The position numbers were made by a program, and so were the translations under genes. 64,000 bases of DNA, taken from positions 558,001 to 622,000 of the forward strand of contig CBDCWQ010000020.1 in NCBI GenBank assembly GCA_965223435.1, read 5' to 3'. The stretch comes from CBDCWQ01 sp965223435. GTDB lineage: Bacteria; Myxococcota; Kuafuiibacteriia; Kuafuiibacteriales; Kuafuiibacteriaceae. Of this stretch, positions 34,425 through 43,451 are shown in pieces. The notes under the pieces were generated by a model. That model was not told where the DNA came from. It saw only the letters and a list, made by a program, of their open reading frames with translations, and searched no databases. Within the stretch, counting starts at the first letter, position 1, and each line of letters begins with the position of its first letter.

Positions 34425-35824
34425 TGGCTCTCGGAGCGTTGACGGTGGAGTCTCCTTACACCGGTGAAACGGTGTTTGAGGCTCCGCTATGTGGTGTGGC
34501 GGAGCTTGACGGGATGATGACGCGGGCCCGCGTTGCGCACATGGCCTGGAAAAAAGAGCCGCTTGGTCATCGGCAGGCGGTCGTCCAACGTTTTCTTCGG
34601 GCTTTTGAGGCCCAGACCGGTGCCCATGCCGTGGAGATTGCCGCGTGCATGGGCAAACCCGTGCGCCAAGGCCGAAACGAAGTGCGGGCGATGGTACACC
34701 GGGCAGAAGAAATGTTGGCCATGGCGCCGGAGGCTTTGGCGAATGTGCACCTTCCCGCAAAGACCGGTTTTGATCGATGGATTGCGCGCGAGCCGGTGGG
34801 CGTGGTTGTGGTGTTTGCGGCTTGGAACTACCCCCTCTTGATTCCGATCAATCCGCTCGTGGCTGCCCTTTTGGCGGGCAACGCGGTGGTGCTCAAGCAC
34901 AGTTCCCGGACCCCCTGCTGTGCGGAGCAATTCACAAAAGCCTGGGTCGCAAGCGGGGGCCCCCAAGATCTGGTCACGGCGATTCATGCAGATCATGCGG
35001 TGTGCGAGGCTTTGGCGGCGCACCCTTCGACGGGCCTGGTGTCTTTTACCGGGTCGGTGGCGGGTGGGCGGAAAGTTTACGAGGCGGTTGCGCGCGCCCG
35101 TTTCATTGATGTCGTGCTTGAGCTCGGCGGAAAAGATGCGGCCTACGTCGCCGCAGACTGCGCGTTCGAGGACACGGTTTCTGGCATTGCCGATGGCGCG
35201 TTTTACAACGCGGGTCAGGGGTGTTGTGCGGTAGAACGTGTCTACGTGGAGGCGCCGCTATACGACCGCTTTATCGAGGCGGTGGTTGAAGCTGCTCGAG
35301 ACTTTCAACCGGGGGATCCGAGCCGTGAAGAAACGTCACTCGGCCCCATGGCGCAAGCTGGCGCACCCGCTTTTCTTGAGGCCCAGGTGCAGTCGGCCGC
35401 TGAGCTCGGCGCACGGGTGCTTGTGGGCGGGCGTCCTGCGACGCACGAGGGTCGAGGGCGGTTTTTCTTGCCGACGGTTGTGGCCGATACCGATCATCGC
35501 ATGGCCATCATGCGTGAGGAGAGTTTTGGTCCGATCTTGGCGGTGGCCAAGGTCTCTACGGACGAGGAGGCCTTGGGGCGCATCAATGACAGCCCGTACG
35601 GTCTGACCGCCAGCATCTGGACCTCTGATGTCGAGCGCGCGAAGGGGCTGGCGCAAAAGGTCGAAGCGGGGACGGTTTTTATGAACCGTGCGGACTATTT
35701 GGACCCTATGCTTGCCTGGACGGGCGTCAAGGATTCAGGAAAGGGTGTCTCCTTGTCCCATCTTGGGTTCCATGCCGTGACCCGTCCGAAGAGCTTTCAT
35801 TTTCGGACGGTCGTGGCCCAATGA
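34424..35824 (+). CDS. NAD(P)+-dependent aldehyde dehydrogenase
   Basis: Oxidises an aldehyde to a carboxylate; substrate unknown. About 466 residues from ATG at 34424, which overlaps the preceding stop codon and has a GGGAGG ribosome site. The ALDH signatures are present: FAAWNYPLLIPINPLVAALLAGN (cofactor binding), the catalytic general base in LELGGKDAAYV, and the active-site Cys in NAGQGCCAVERVYV, in the usual order and spacing. Catalytic Glu and Cys are both intact, so the protein should be active. It resembles the succinate-semialdehyde/betaine-type subgroup only loosely. The neighbouring SDR gene suggests a shared route, for example handling an aldehyde produced by the first enzyme; that is inference. 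Confidence 0.93.
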   Translation: MALGALTVESPYTGETVFEAPLCGVAELDGMMTRARVAHMAWKKEPLGHRQAVVQRFLRAFEAQTGAHAVEIAACMGKPVRQGRNEVRAMVHRAEEMLAMAPEALANVHLPAKTGFDRWIAREPVGVVVVFAAWNYPLLIPINPLVAALLAGNAVVLKHSSRTPCCAEQFTKAWVASGGPQDLVTAIHADHAVCEALAAHPSTGLVSFTGSVAGGRKVYEAVARARFIDVVLELGGKDAAYVAADCAFEDTVSGIADGAFYNAGQGCCAVERVYVEAPLYDRFIEAVVEAARDFQPGDPSREETSLGPMAQAGAPAFLEAQVQSAAELGARVLVGGRPATHEGRGRFFLPTVVADTDHRMAIMREESFGPILAVAKVSTDEEALGRINDSPYGLTASIWTSDVERAKGLAQKVEAGTVFMNRADYLDPMLAWTGVKDSGKGVSLSHLGFHAVTRPKSFHFRTVVAQ

Positions 35825-35859
35825 CCGCCCGCCCAGAGCCTCACGCTAGGTCGTGCGCT

Positions 35860-36180
35860 CTAGGGGTAGAGGCGGCGAAGGCGTTCTTTACGGCGTCGCC
35901 GGCGCGCTTTGAGTTTTTCGGCCACCATCTCGGATTCCAGTTTACCGGTGGGATCGCGGTCGTAGGCCATTCGCTTTTCGGGATCGATCAAGATTTGGTA
36001 CGCCGCTTGGATCTGTAAAAAGAGTTCATGCGCTGCTTCGGTTGCGCCGTTTCGGTCCGGGTGAGCGCGTTTACTCAGACTTCGGTACCGCAGCCGAATT
36101 TCGTGGGTTGAAGCCAGCGGCGTGACCCCAAGGACTTCGTAGGCCGATGGGGACTTGGTGTTTTTCGGCAAATGGCTCAC
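35860..36180 (-). CDS. small J-domain (DnaJ-type) protein
   Basis: 106 residues. Residues about 10-75 form a J-domain: YEVLGVTPLASTHEIRLRYRSLSKRAHPDRNG with the HPD tripeptide that stimulates Hsp70 ATPase. A basic C-terminal tail rich in Arg/Lys (KARRRRRKERLRR) follows, with no Gly/Phe or zinc region, so this is a minimal class III J-protein. It starts at GTG 36180 and lies 37 bp before threonine synthase on the same strand. A J-protein that could act on the Hsp70 module encoded at 10.5-15.8 kb is an attractive but untested idea. It is convergent with the aldehyde dehydrogenase. Confidence 0.85.
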   Translation of the reverse strand: MSHLPKNTKSPSAYEVLGVTPLASTHEIRLRYRSLSKRAHPDRNGATEAAHELFLQIQAAYQILIDPEKRMAYDRDPTGKLESEMVAEKLKARRRRRKERLRRLYP

Positions 36181-36217
36181 GCTTTGGGAAACCGCTTTGG
36201 GATAGGTGACGGGGCGC

Positions 36218-37531
36218 TCAAAGTTTGATGGCCCGTTTCACCGCGTCTTCGGTTGCGGCAACACTGATGGGTTGATTGCAATAGCTTCCCGACGCTTGGG
36301 CGTGGTAAGCCGCTTTGAACTCCGAGAACTTGAGTCCGTGGGCGGTTGATATCACCACTACCGAATGGTCTGGTTCAATCAGTTTTTTCGCAATGAGTTT
36401 TTCAACCGCAGCGAGGGCGACGCCGGTGTGGGGGCAGCTGTACAGTCCGGTCCGGTCACCGCGGGCTGCGGCCTGTGACAGTTCTTCCTCAGTGGCTTGC
36501 TCGACAATGCCGTCAAAGCGTTTCAGGGCACGGATCGCCCGGTGGACCGAGACCGGATTGCCGATGCGAATGGCGCTGGCCGCAGTCTCTTGAGCCACCA
36601 CCGGTTCGAAGCTTGTGAAGCCCTTGAGAAAAGACTGATAAAGCGGGTTGGCGCGTTCTGCTTGGGCGACGCAGATTCGGGGGGCACGCTCGATGATCCC
36701 GGTGGCGAGCATCATCTCAAAGCCGGCGCCCAAGGCCGATACGTTCCCAAGGTTCCCCCCCGGAATCACGACCCAATCGGGGACTTTCCATCCGAGCTGT
36801 TGGGTGATTTCGACCGAGATGGTCTTTTGCCCTTCAAGCCTGAGCGGGTTCATGGAATTGGCGAGGTAAATCGGGCTGCCTGGTGCCTCGCAGATGGTTT
36901 TGACCAAGGCCATACAGCCGTCAAAATCTGTTTCGACTTCGAGGACTTTGGCGCCATGGGCGAGCGGCTGAATCAGCTGGGCCGGGGTGATCTTCCCTTT
37001 GGGCAAAAAGACGACCGTGGAAATTCCGGCGGTGGCTGCGTAGGCCGCCAGGGCGGCCGACGTGTCTCCGGTGGACGCACAGGCTACAGCTTGGATGTCT
37101 TGGCCCCGCTCACGCATCTCTCGGACGGTCGAAATGAGGACCGTCATCCCCAGGTCTTTGAAGGATCCCGTATGGGAATTGCCGCAAAGCTTCACCCAGA
37201 GGTCGGGGACCCCCAGTTCTCGCCCCAGCCGCTCTGCCCACAAAAGATTGGTGTTGCCTTCGAAGAGCGAAGCGATATTTTCGCTTTTGACCTCGGGGCA
37301 TACCCATTCTTTTTTGCCCCATACCCCCGAGCCATAGGGCCACTGGGTGCTCGCGACGCGGCTTTCAAAAAGCGTGCGCCAGGACTCGGCCGGTGTGGTC
37401 TTGAGGGCCTCGATATCGTGTCCGACATCGAGGAGACCGTGGCACTTGGGGCAGCGGTAGCGAACCTCAAAAAGATCGTACACGTCGTCGCTGCAGCGCT
37501 CGGAACAATGAAGATAGGCTCGATGGCTCAT
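36218..37531 (-). CDS. thrC: threonine synthase
   Basis: PLP enzyme that converts O-phosphohomoserine to threonine. About 437 residues from ATG at 37531, preceded by an AGGTGA ribosome site. The PLP lysine lies in SHTGSFKDLGM, and a Gly-rich phosphate-binding loop (PGGNLGNVSALGAG) follows downstream. The N-terminus contains a CPKCHGLLD zinc-ribbon-like pair with another Cys pair upstream (CSERC), seen in one class of threonine synthases. Homoserine dehydrogenase is encoded separately at 50.1 kb, so threonine genes are dispersed here. It is divergent from the DUF4178 gene across 345 bp that contain an 18-bp palindrome. Confidence 0.95.
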   Translation of the reverse strand: MSHRAYLHCSERCSDDVYDLFEVRYRCPKCHGLLDVGHDIEALKTTPAESWRTLFESRVASTQWPYGSGVWGKKEWVCPEVKSENIASLFEGNTNLLWAERLGRELGVPDLWVKLCGNSHTGSFKDLGMTVLISTVREMRERGQDIQAVACASTGDTSAALAAYAATAGISTVVFLPKGKITPAQLIQPLAHGAKVLEVETDFDGCMALVKTICEAPGSPIYLANSMNPLRLEGQKTISVEITQQLGWKVPDWVVIPGGNLGNVSALGAGFEMMLATGIIERAPRICVAQAERANPLYQSFLKGFTSFEPVVAQETAASAIRIGNPVSVHRAIRALKRFDGIVEQATEEELSQAAARGDRTGLYSCPHTGVALAAVEKLIAKKLIEPDHSVVVISTAHGLKFSEFKAAYHAQASGSYCNQPISVAATEDAVKRAIKL

Positions 37532-37876
37532 GCGATTCACCTGAAGATCCGGTCTACGGTCTCAAGTTCCAAGCGCGCGACGCCGAACGTGTTGGGCTCG
37601 CCCCCTCGCGGACCTTCCGAGTCCCCGGAAGACCTCAGCACACGCGCACGGGTTTTGGCTCCTTGGACTTGAGTCCGTGGATCTGAAGACAGCATGAAGT
37701 CATGCTGCCCACGCGGCAAGACCTGTCGCGCGAAAAAAAAGCCTGGCCTGACTTCGGTTTGCCCTTGGTCTTCGTACGGCCGGGCAATCCTGGGTACTTA
37801 GGGCCTGACTGGGGCGAGGGCAGTCGGCCGCCTTGCCCTGGGGCGAGAGGGTGCTGTAAGGGGCCAGGGCGAGAAC
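37532..37876. promoter_or_regulatory. 345-bp divergent intergenic region with an 18-bp palindrome at 37690-37707
   Basis: CAGCATGA-AG-TCATGCTG is a perfect inverted repeat (8-bp arms, 2-bp spacer) lying between the divergent starts of thrC (37531) and the DUF4178 gene (37877). The symmetry and position fit an operator for a dimeric regulator. No regulator gene is visible beside it and I cannot place -35/-10 boxes with confidence. Nothing else was recognised in this stretch. Confidence 0.45.
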
Positions 37877-39796
37877 GTGCCGGCTCGGGTCACCAGCTGC
37901 CCCAATTGCGGAGGGCGTGTGGAATTCAAGGCGGGGACCTCCCTGCTTTCTGTTTGTCCCTATTGCTCGAGTGCGGTCGCGCGGGTCGGGGACGACATCA
38001 CCGAGCTCGAAGTGTTGGGCAAGGTCGCCCCGCTCCAGGATTTGGGCTCTCCTTTGTCTGTCGGGACCGTCGGTCGGTACCGGGGTAAGTCGTTCACGTT
38101 GGTGGGACGGGTCCAATTGGACCATGGCGCGGGGCCCTGGAACGAATGGTACGCCTCCTTTGACAACGGAGTCTGGGGTTGGGTGGCTGAGGCTCAAGGC
38201 AAGGTGTACCTGACCTTTCGGCGGGATGGGCCTCACGCTCTACCTTCGTTTTCGGCGGTCCGTGTGGGACAGCGGGTTCGGGTGGGTGATTCGGAACTCA
38301 CCGTGGTGGAGCGCCGATCGGCGTCGTTTTCGCAGGCGGAAGGTGAGCTCCCCTTTGCCTTGGCCCCCTCACAGTCTCTTCACTACTGTGATCTAGAGGG
38401 GGAGGACGGGCTTTTTGGCACCCTTGATTACGGGGCGTCCGGTGGCGATGTCGAAGAGGTCTTTTTAGGCCATCAATTTCTTTACGCCGATCTGTTCGCA
38501 AAAGACGTTCTCAAAGACGCCCCGGCGGCCGAAGCCGCGGGGGCGGTGGGGATGAATTGCCCCAACTGCGGGGCGGAGATCGCGGTTCGCGCTCCGGACG
38601 ACGCGCTTCGGGTGAGTTGCAGCGCGTGTGAATCGCTTCTGGACTGTCAAAAGGGCACGCCGCTGTCTTTGCTCCGATCCGCCCGGCGCAAGGGTCCATC
38701 GCCCCTCATTCCGCTTGGGAGCACGGGCAAGCTCGAGGGGGAGCGCCTGACGGTGTTTGGCTTTTTGACCCGCAGTGTGACCTACGACGGAATTCGTTAC
38801 ACCTGGAGCGAGTATCTGCTTCACAGCCCGCAGGTGGGCTACCGGTGGTTGGTGTCGAGTGATCGCCACTGGAGTTTCGTCCGACCGATTTCTGCGGGTT
38901 CCGTGACCGCGGGCCCGAAAAACGCGCGCTACCAAGATCAATCGTTTGCCCTGTTTTCGAGGGGGTCACCACAGGTCCAGAGCCTCAGAGGCGAGTTTTA
39001 CTGGAAAGTTTCAGTCGGAGAAACGGTGGGTTCATTCGACTACGTCAACCCCCCCTTGATGCTTTCCCGCGAGCAGGGGCAGGCCGAAGTCACCTGGTCG
39101 TTGGGGCGTTATGTGTCTCCCGACACTGTGGCTCGGGCCTTCAACCTGAAAAAGCGTCTGCCGCGCCCCATCGGCGTGGCCCCGAACCAGCCCAATCCCC
39201 ACGGATCGTCGCTCAAGGCTGTCCTTCGCATTGCAGGCATAGCCTCCATATTGATTCTCTTGGTGGCAGCCTTCTTCTTGGTGACCGCAGACGAGCGCAC
39301 CGTGTACGAAAAACGCGTGGTGCTGTCTTCGGTAGGAGGAAGCCCAAAAGGGCCCAAAAAAGGGCTCCCTGAAGTGAGTCCGATTTTTGAGCTCAGCAGT
39401 CGATCGAACCTAGCCATTTCGGTTCGCGCGAACGTCAAGAATTCATGGTTCTATTTGGGTGGCCAGTTGATCAACGAGACGCTGCAACAAACGACGCCCT
39501 TTGGCATCAGTCTTCAGTACTACAGCGGATATTCTGGCGGAAGCGCCTGGTCTGAGGGGGGTAAGGCACGGACAGTGTACCTTGGGGGCCTCCTTCCGGG
39601 GCGCTACTCGATTCGCTTGGATCCCGAGTGGCAGGGGGCCTTCCCCACCGCGTTCTCCGTTGTCGCCAAGTCCGACGTATTTTTGGGCTCTCACGCCCTG
39701 GTGATGCTCTTTCTTTTATGGATGGGACCGATCTTGTTTGCGCTTCGCTACTACGCATTCGAGAAGCGTCGGTGGTCCCAAAGCGATTACGGGTGA
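37877..39796 (+). CDS. double zinc-ribbon DUF4178 membrane protein
   Basis: 639 residues, function unknown. It is a tandem duplication: a CPNCGG zinc ribbon at residue about 8 (CPNC...CPYC) is followed by a DUF4178-like beta domain (LSVGTVGRYRGKSFTLVGRV, WNEWYASFDNG, GWVAEAQGKVYL). A second ribbon at about 228 (CPNCGAE...CSAC) is followed by a second DUF4178 (GKLEGERLTVFGFLTRSVTYDG). A transmembrane helix lies about residue 450-470 (IASILILLVAAFFLVT), then a beta-rich domain and a second helix near 605 (HALVMLFLLWMGPILFAL). DUF4178 proteins are known to cluster with DUF350 and spermidine-synthase-like genes in other bacteria, as they do here. It is first of a six-gene run. Confidence 0.85.
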   Translation: MPARVTSCPNCGGRVEFKAGTSLLSVCPYCSSAVARVGDDITELEVLGKVAPLQDLGSPLSVGTVGRYRGKSFTLVGRVQLDHGAGPWNEWYASFDNGVWGWVAEAQGKVYLTFRRDGPHALPSFSAVRVGQRVRVGDSELTVVERRSASFSQAEGELPFALAPSQSLHYCDLEGEDGLFGTLDYGASGGDVEEVFLGHQFLYADLFAKDVLKDAPAAEAAGAVGMNCPNCGAEIAVRAPDDALRVSCSACESLLDCQKGTPLSLLRSARRKGPSPLIPLGSTGKLEGERLTVFGFLTRSVTYDGIRYTWSEYLLHSPQVGYRWLVSSDRHWSFVRPISAGSVTAGPKNARYQDQSFALFSRGSPQVQSLRGEFYWKVSVGETVGSFDYVNPPLMLSREQGQAEVTWSLGRYVSPDTVARAFNLKKRLPRPIGVAPNQPNPHGSSLKAVLRIAGIASILILLVAAFFLVTADERTVYEKRVVLSSVGGSPKGPKKGLPEVSPIFELSSRSNLAISVRANVKNSWFYLGGQLINETLQQTTPFGISLQYYSGYSGGSAWSEGGKARTVYLGGLLPGRYSIRLDPEWQGAFPTAFSVVAKSDVFLGSHALVMLFLLWMGPILFALRYYAFEKRRWSQSDYG

Positions 39797-39802
39797 GGCG
39801 GC

Positions 39803-40018
39803 ATGGGCGGTTTTTTATCGAAACTGTATCTCGGGGGCGCCGGCTTCTTGCTGCTGATGTATATCGGCATCGAGACCCGCGGCACGGTTTTTGGCGGGAC
39901 GGACCGCAAGCCGAGCGCGGCCTACAGTCGCTCCGGCGGGACGTCGAGCAGTCGGTCGGGCGGACGGCGGGGCGGCAGTTTCTTTTTTTGGGGTTCCGGA
40001 TATCGAGGAGGAAAATAA
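39803..40018 (+). CDS. small Ser/Gly/Arg-rich membrane protein
   Basis: 71 residues. One hydrophobic helix about residue 7-22 (LYLGGAGFLLLMYIGIE), then a low-complexity tail of Ser, Gly, Arg and aromatic residues (SRSGGTSSSRSGGRRGG, FFFWGSGYRGGK). It begins 6 bp after the DUF4178 stop, and its stop overlaps the DUF350 start by one base (TAATG), so it belongs to the same transcript. It is not recognised as a family member. The position suggests a small subunit or anchor of the DUF350/DUF4178 system. Confidence 0.75.
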   Translation: MGGFLSKLYLGGAGFLLLMYIGIETRGTVFGGTDRKPSAAYSRSGGTSSSRSGGRRGGSFFFWGSGYRGGK

Positions 40019-40236
40019 TGTTCTTTGAGACGCAACAGGGTCACATGGTGGCTTCGGTCGTTTATGCATTGATTGGCATTGTGATGTTTGCGCTTGCATT
40101 TTTGCTCATAGAGCGAATTGCCCCGTTTTCGCTGAAAAAAGAGCTGGCCGAGGATGACAATGTGGCTGTCGGTGTACTTTTGGGGTCGATTGTCATCGGT
40201 CTTTCCATCATTATCGCGTCGGCCATTGGCGCGTGA
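40018..40236 (+). CDS. DUF350 (YjfL-like) membrane protein
   Basis: 72 residues with two hydrophobic helices (ALIGIVMFALAFLLIERIAP and VGVLLGSIVIGLSIIIASAIG) joined by a charged loop (KKELAEDDNVA). This is the DUF350 signature, E..DNVAVGVLLG in particular, although canonical DUF350 has repeated units of this hairpin and here there is one. ATG overlaps the preceding stop, and the last stop overlaps the GTG of the next gene (GTGA), so translation is tightly coupled. DUF350 proteins are known to be encoded near polyamine-type and PspA-type genes. Their molecular role is unsettled. Confidence 0.85.
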   Translation: MFFETQQGHMVASVVYALIGIVMFALAFLLIERIAPFSLKKELAEDDNVAVGVLLGSIVIGLSIIIASAIGA

Positions 40237-41822
40237 GTGACGCTTCGACCAAAGGGTTTGATGTGGCTCCAGGCTCCGACAAACCCGCGCTGAATGCGCC
40301 GTCTATCCTTTTGGCCGTCTTTGTCATTGGGACCTGCGGCCTGATCTATGAACTGATGGCAGGGACGTTGGCGAGTTACGTGCTCGGCGACTCTGTGACC
40401 CAGTTTTCCACCATCATTGGGGTGTACTTGTTTGCGATGGGCGTGGGGGCGTGGCTTTCAGGGTTTGTCGATAAAAACGTGGTGGCGCGCTTCATCGAGG
40501 TTGAGATCGCGGTTGCGCTTGTGGGCGGGACCTCAGCGGCGGTCCTTTTTCTGAGTTTCTCGCGCGCGCGTTTCTTTCACGGTGTGCTTTACAGCGTGGT
40601 GCTCCTCATCGGGGTGTTGGTGGGGCTCGAGATCCCGTTGTTGATGCGCATTCTAAAGGATCGGTATCGGCTCAAAGACTTGGTCTCCCGGGTGCTGACC
40701 GCTGACTATCTCGGTGCTTTGCTTGCAGCACTCGCCTTCCCGCTTTTTTTGGTGCCTCGTTTGGGGCTGGTTCGTGGGGCGTTTTTTGTGGGCTGCCTGA
40801 ATAGCGTGGTGGCGTACTGGTCGACCCATCTTCTGTCTTCGGCTTTTACCCGCAAGCGCTATCTTTTCTTTCTTCGCGCCGAATCGGCGTGTTGTTTTGC
40901 CCTCTTGGTTGTGGGCATGGTTTTGAGTGACAAGTTGACGTCGCTCGCCGAGGAGAATCTGTACCAAGACCCCATCGTTTTTGCCAAAACCTCGTCATAC
41001 CAACGCATCGTGGTGAGCCAAGGGCGGCGGAGCTTCCAGCTCTATATCAACGGGAACCTGCAGCTGAGCAGCAGCGATGAATACCGCTATCACGAGGCAC
41101 TGGTGCATCCGGTGATGGCCGTGCCTCGGTCGCTCGGGGGGCGGGGTCCGGGCCGAATTTTGGTCCTCGGGGGTGGTGATGGCCTGGCGGTACGGGAGGT
41201 CTTGCGACACCCCGACGTCGAGACGGTGCACGTGGTGGATCTCGACCCCATGGTGACCGATCTTGGTCGTGAATTTGTGCCTCTGAGACGCCAGAACGAG
41301 GGTTCCCTTCACGATCCTCGGGTGCACATCCACAATCAGGACGCCATGAATTGGTTGGTCGGTTCGTTCGAACGCGGTGAGCGCTGGGATGTGATCATCG
41401 CCGATTTCCCCGATCCGAACAGCTATTCGTTGGGCAAGCTGTATACGACAGGCTTTTATCATCGGGTTCGGCGGGTTCTCAGCGAACACGGTGCCCTGGT
41501 GGTCCAGGCAACCTCCCCGATGTTCGCCCGGCGTTCCTTTTGGTGTGTGAGTCAGACTATGGAAGCGGCGGGGTTCTTTGTGCGCCCGTATCATGCTTCG
41601 GTTCCTTCCTTTGGCGAATGGGGTTATTTGCTTGCGGCCCATACGCCGTTCCCGGTTCCTGACAAGTTGCCTCAAGCACCGCTCCGTTTTTTGAGTGAGC
41701 CGGTCTTGGCGGGGCTTTTTGTCTTCCCGGCGGACATGGCGCAGGTCTCGGTAGGCATCAATCGTTTGAACAATCAGCGTTTGGTCCGACTCTACGAAGA
41801 TGAGTGGTCCGACTGGAACTGA
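40233..41822 (+). CDS. membrane-anchored spermidine-synthase-like protein
   Basis: 529 residues. The first about 215 residues hold seven or so transmembrane helices (ILLAVFVIGTCGLIYELMAGTLASYVLG is the first). The C-terminal about 300 residues form an aminopropyltransferase fold: SSYQRIVV and LYINGNLQLSSSDEYRYHEALVHP (Tyr-His-Glu signature), the SAM/dcSAM motif ILVLGGGDGLAVREVL, and IIADFPDPNSYS in the place of the usual D-S-T-D-P catalytic loop. The first Asp is retained, but the loop is altered (ADFPDP). It starts GTG at 40233, overlapping the DUF350 stop. The likely reaction is transfer of an aminopropyl group to a polyamine or other amine at the membrane. Confidence 0.88.
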   Translation: MSDASTKGFDVAPGSDKPALNAPSILLAVFVIGTCGLIYELMAGTLASYVLGDSVTQFSTIIGVYLFAMGVGAWLSGFVDKNVVARFIEVEIAVALVGGTSAAVLFLSFSRARFFHGVLYSVVLLIGVLVGLEIPLLMRILKDRYRLKDLVSRVLTADYLGALLAALAFPLFLVPRLGLVRGAFFVGCLNSVVAYWSTHLLSSAFTRKRYLFFLRAESACCFALLVVGMVLSDKLTSLAEENLYQDPIVFAKTSSYQRIVVSQGRRSFQLYINGNLQLSSSDEYRYHEALVHPVMAVPRSLGGRGPGRILVLGGGDGLAVREVLRHPDVETVHVVDLDPMVTDLGREFVPLRRQNEGSLHDPRVHIHNQDAMNWLVGSFERGERWDVIIADFPDPNSYSLGKLYTTGFYHRVRRVLSEHGALVVQATSPMFARRSFWCVSQTMEAAGFFVRPYHASVPSFGEWGYLLAAHTPFPVPDKLPQAPLRFLSEPVLAGLFVFPADMAQVSVGINRLNNQRLVRLYEDEWSDWN

Positions 41823-41830
41823 ACTTGAGT

Positions 41831-43447
41831 GTGTCGGACGTCACCCGAAGGGAGTTGCTTGCCGGGCTTTTGGGGCTTTGTTCGTTCAGTGGGTGCAAAA
41901 AGTCGTCGACGCGCTCGGACTGGCCGGGGTCCTTCGTCGATTCGCTCGAGGGAGCCGGACATCGATTTCGCGACGGTTTTCGTCCGCCGCCGCCCAGCCA
42001 ACCGCCTCAAGAAATCCCGGTGTTGATCATCGGAGGAGGGGTTTCGGGGCTCACGGCGGGATGGCAACTGAGGCGACGGGGTTTCGATCGTTTCAAGATC
42101 CTGGAGATGGCAGACATCTTGGGCGGAACCGCGGTTTCGGGGCGCTCGGAGGTCACCCGTTATCCTTGGGGGGCCCACTATGTGCCCGCCCCTTTGAAAG
42201 AGAACAAGCCCCTCTTGGCCCTCTTTCAAGAAACGGGCTCGTGGAGAGGAAAAACGGACAAGGGCGGACTTCTCTTCGAGGAGACCCATCTTTGCGCTGC
42301 GCCTCAAGAGCGCGTTTTTTATCAAGGGGCCTGGCATCAAGGATTGATTCCGCTGTCTCGCGCGAGGCCCGGTGAGGCGAAGATTTTCAGCCGTTTTCAG
42401 GAAGAAGTGATGCGTCTTGCCCGGTACCGAGATGCCCACGGGCGGCGGGCGTTCTGTCTTCCCCTGGCCCACGCCTCGGATGATCCGGACCTGGTGGCCC
42501 TTGACGAGATCTCGATGGCCGAGTGGATGAGACGGCGTGGCTTTCGGTCGCCGCTGTTGGATTGGTACGTGGCCTACGCTTGCCGGGATGATTTTGGCCT
42601 TGAGCCCGAGAACACCAGCGCCTGGTATGGGCTCCACTACTTTTGCGCCCGCATGGATCCGGACCGGGGAACGAGTGCTGAATTCTTGACCTGGCCCGAG
42701 GGAAACGCGCGACTCGTGGAGCACCTCGCCCAGAAGGTCGGGCCGAAGCGGGTCCAGTGCGGTTCCCTGGTTCACGAGATTGCGCCTCACGACGACGGCC
42801 GTCGAGTCCGGGTACGGGCGCACGCACTTTTTCAGAACCGAAGCCAGGTGTGGGTCGCGGAGCGGGTGATTTTGGCGGTCCCCGCGTTTTTGCGAAAGCG
42901 CATGGTGCGTGGCTATCCGAAGCTTCCGTCCCCCGCGCTCAGCTACAGCCCGTGGCTGGTGGCCAACGTGCATCTTCGTGGCCGTCCGGGTTACCATGGG
43001 TTCGAGACCGCCTGGGACAACGTGATCTACGGAAGTCGATCGCTGGGGTACGTGGTGGCCACGCACCAGGGTGGAGCCTCCCGTGGACGGACGGTCTGGA
43101 CCTACTATCTGCCCCTCACTCAACCCGATGCGCGTTCGGCCCATCGCGGTCTTTTGGGTCTGGATTTTCAAGAGGCGGTTCAGCCGGTGGTCGCGGAGCT
43201 CAGCCGAACCCATATGGGTTTTCCAAAAAAGGTTGAACGGATAGACATGATGCGATGGGGCCATGCCATGGTTCGGCCCATGGTGGGCACGTTGGGCGAC
43301 AAGGTCCGAAGGTCCGCGGTCTTCCCTCAGGGGCCGCTCCATTTTGCCCACACCGACTTGTCGGGCGTGGCCCTGTTCGAAGAGGCGTTTTACCACGGGC
43401 ATCGCGCCGCGGACGAAGTTCTGGCCGCGTTCCCCCGGCCCACGTGA
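41831..43447 (+). CDS. exported FAD-dependent oxidoreductase (amine-oxidase-like)
   Basis: About 538 residues from a GTG at 41831 (VSDVTRRELLAGLLG); an upstream in-frame GTG at 41804 overlaps the previous gene and is less likely. The N-terminus has a twin-arginine-like RR followed by a hydrophobic stretch ending in a lipobox (SFSGC), so the product may be a Tat- or Sec-exported lipoprotein. The FAD dinucleotide motif is VLIIGGGVSGLTAGWQL near residue 62, followed by ILEMADILGGTA. The C-terminus has the amine-oxidase-style DLSGVALFEEAFYHGHRAAD. Neighbouring polyamine-type genes suggest a substrate amine. Not proven. Confidence 0.78.
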   Translation: MSDVTRRELLAGLLGLCSFSGCKKSSTRSDWPGSFVDSLEGAGHRFRDGFRPPPPSQPPQEIPVLIIGGGVSGLTAGWQLRRRGFDRFKILEMADILGGTAVSGRSEVTRYPWGAHYVPAPLKENKPLLALFQETGSWRGKTDKGGLLFEETHLCAAPQERVFYQGAWHQGLIPLSRARPGEAKIFSRFQEEVMRLARYRDAHGRRAFCLPLAHASDDPDLVALDEISMAEWMRRRGFRSPLLDWYVAYACRDDFGLEPENTSAWYGLHYFCARMDPDRGTSAEFLTWPEGNARLVEHLAQKVGPKRVQCGSLVHEIAPHDDGRRVRVRAHALFQNRSQVWVAERVILAVPAFLRKRMVRGYPKLPSPALSYSPWLVANVHLRGRPGYHGFETAWDNVIYGSRSLGYVVATHQGGASRGRTVWTYYLPLTQPDARSAHRGLLGLDFQEAVQPVVAELSRTHMGFPKKVERIDMMRWGHAMVRPMVGTLGDKVRRSAVFPQGPLHFAHTDLSGVALFEEAFYHGHRAADEVLAAFPRPT

Positions 43448-43451
43448 GCGG

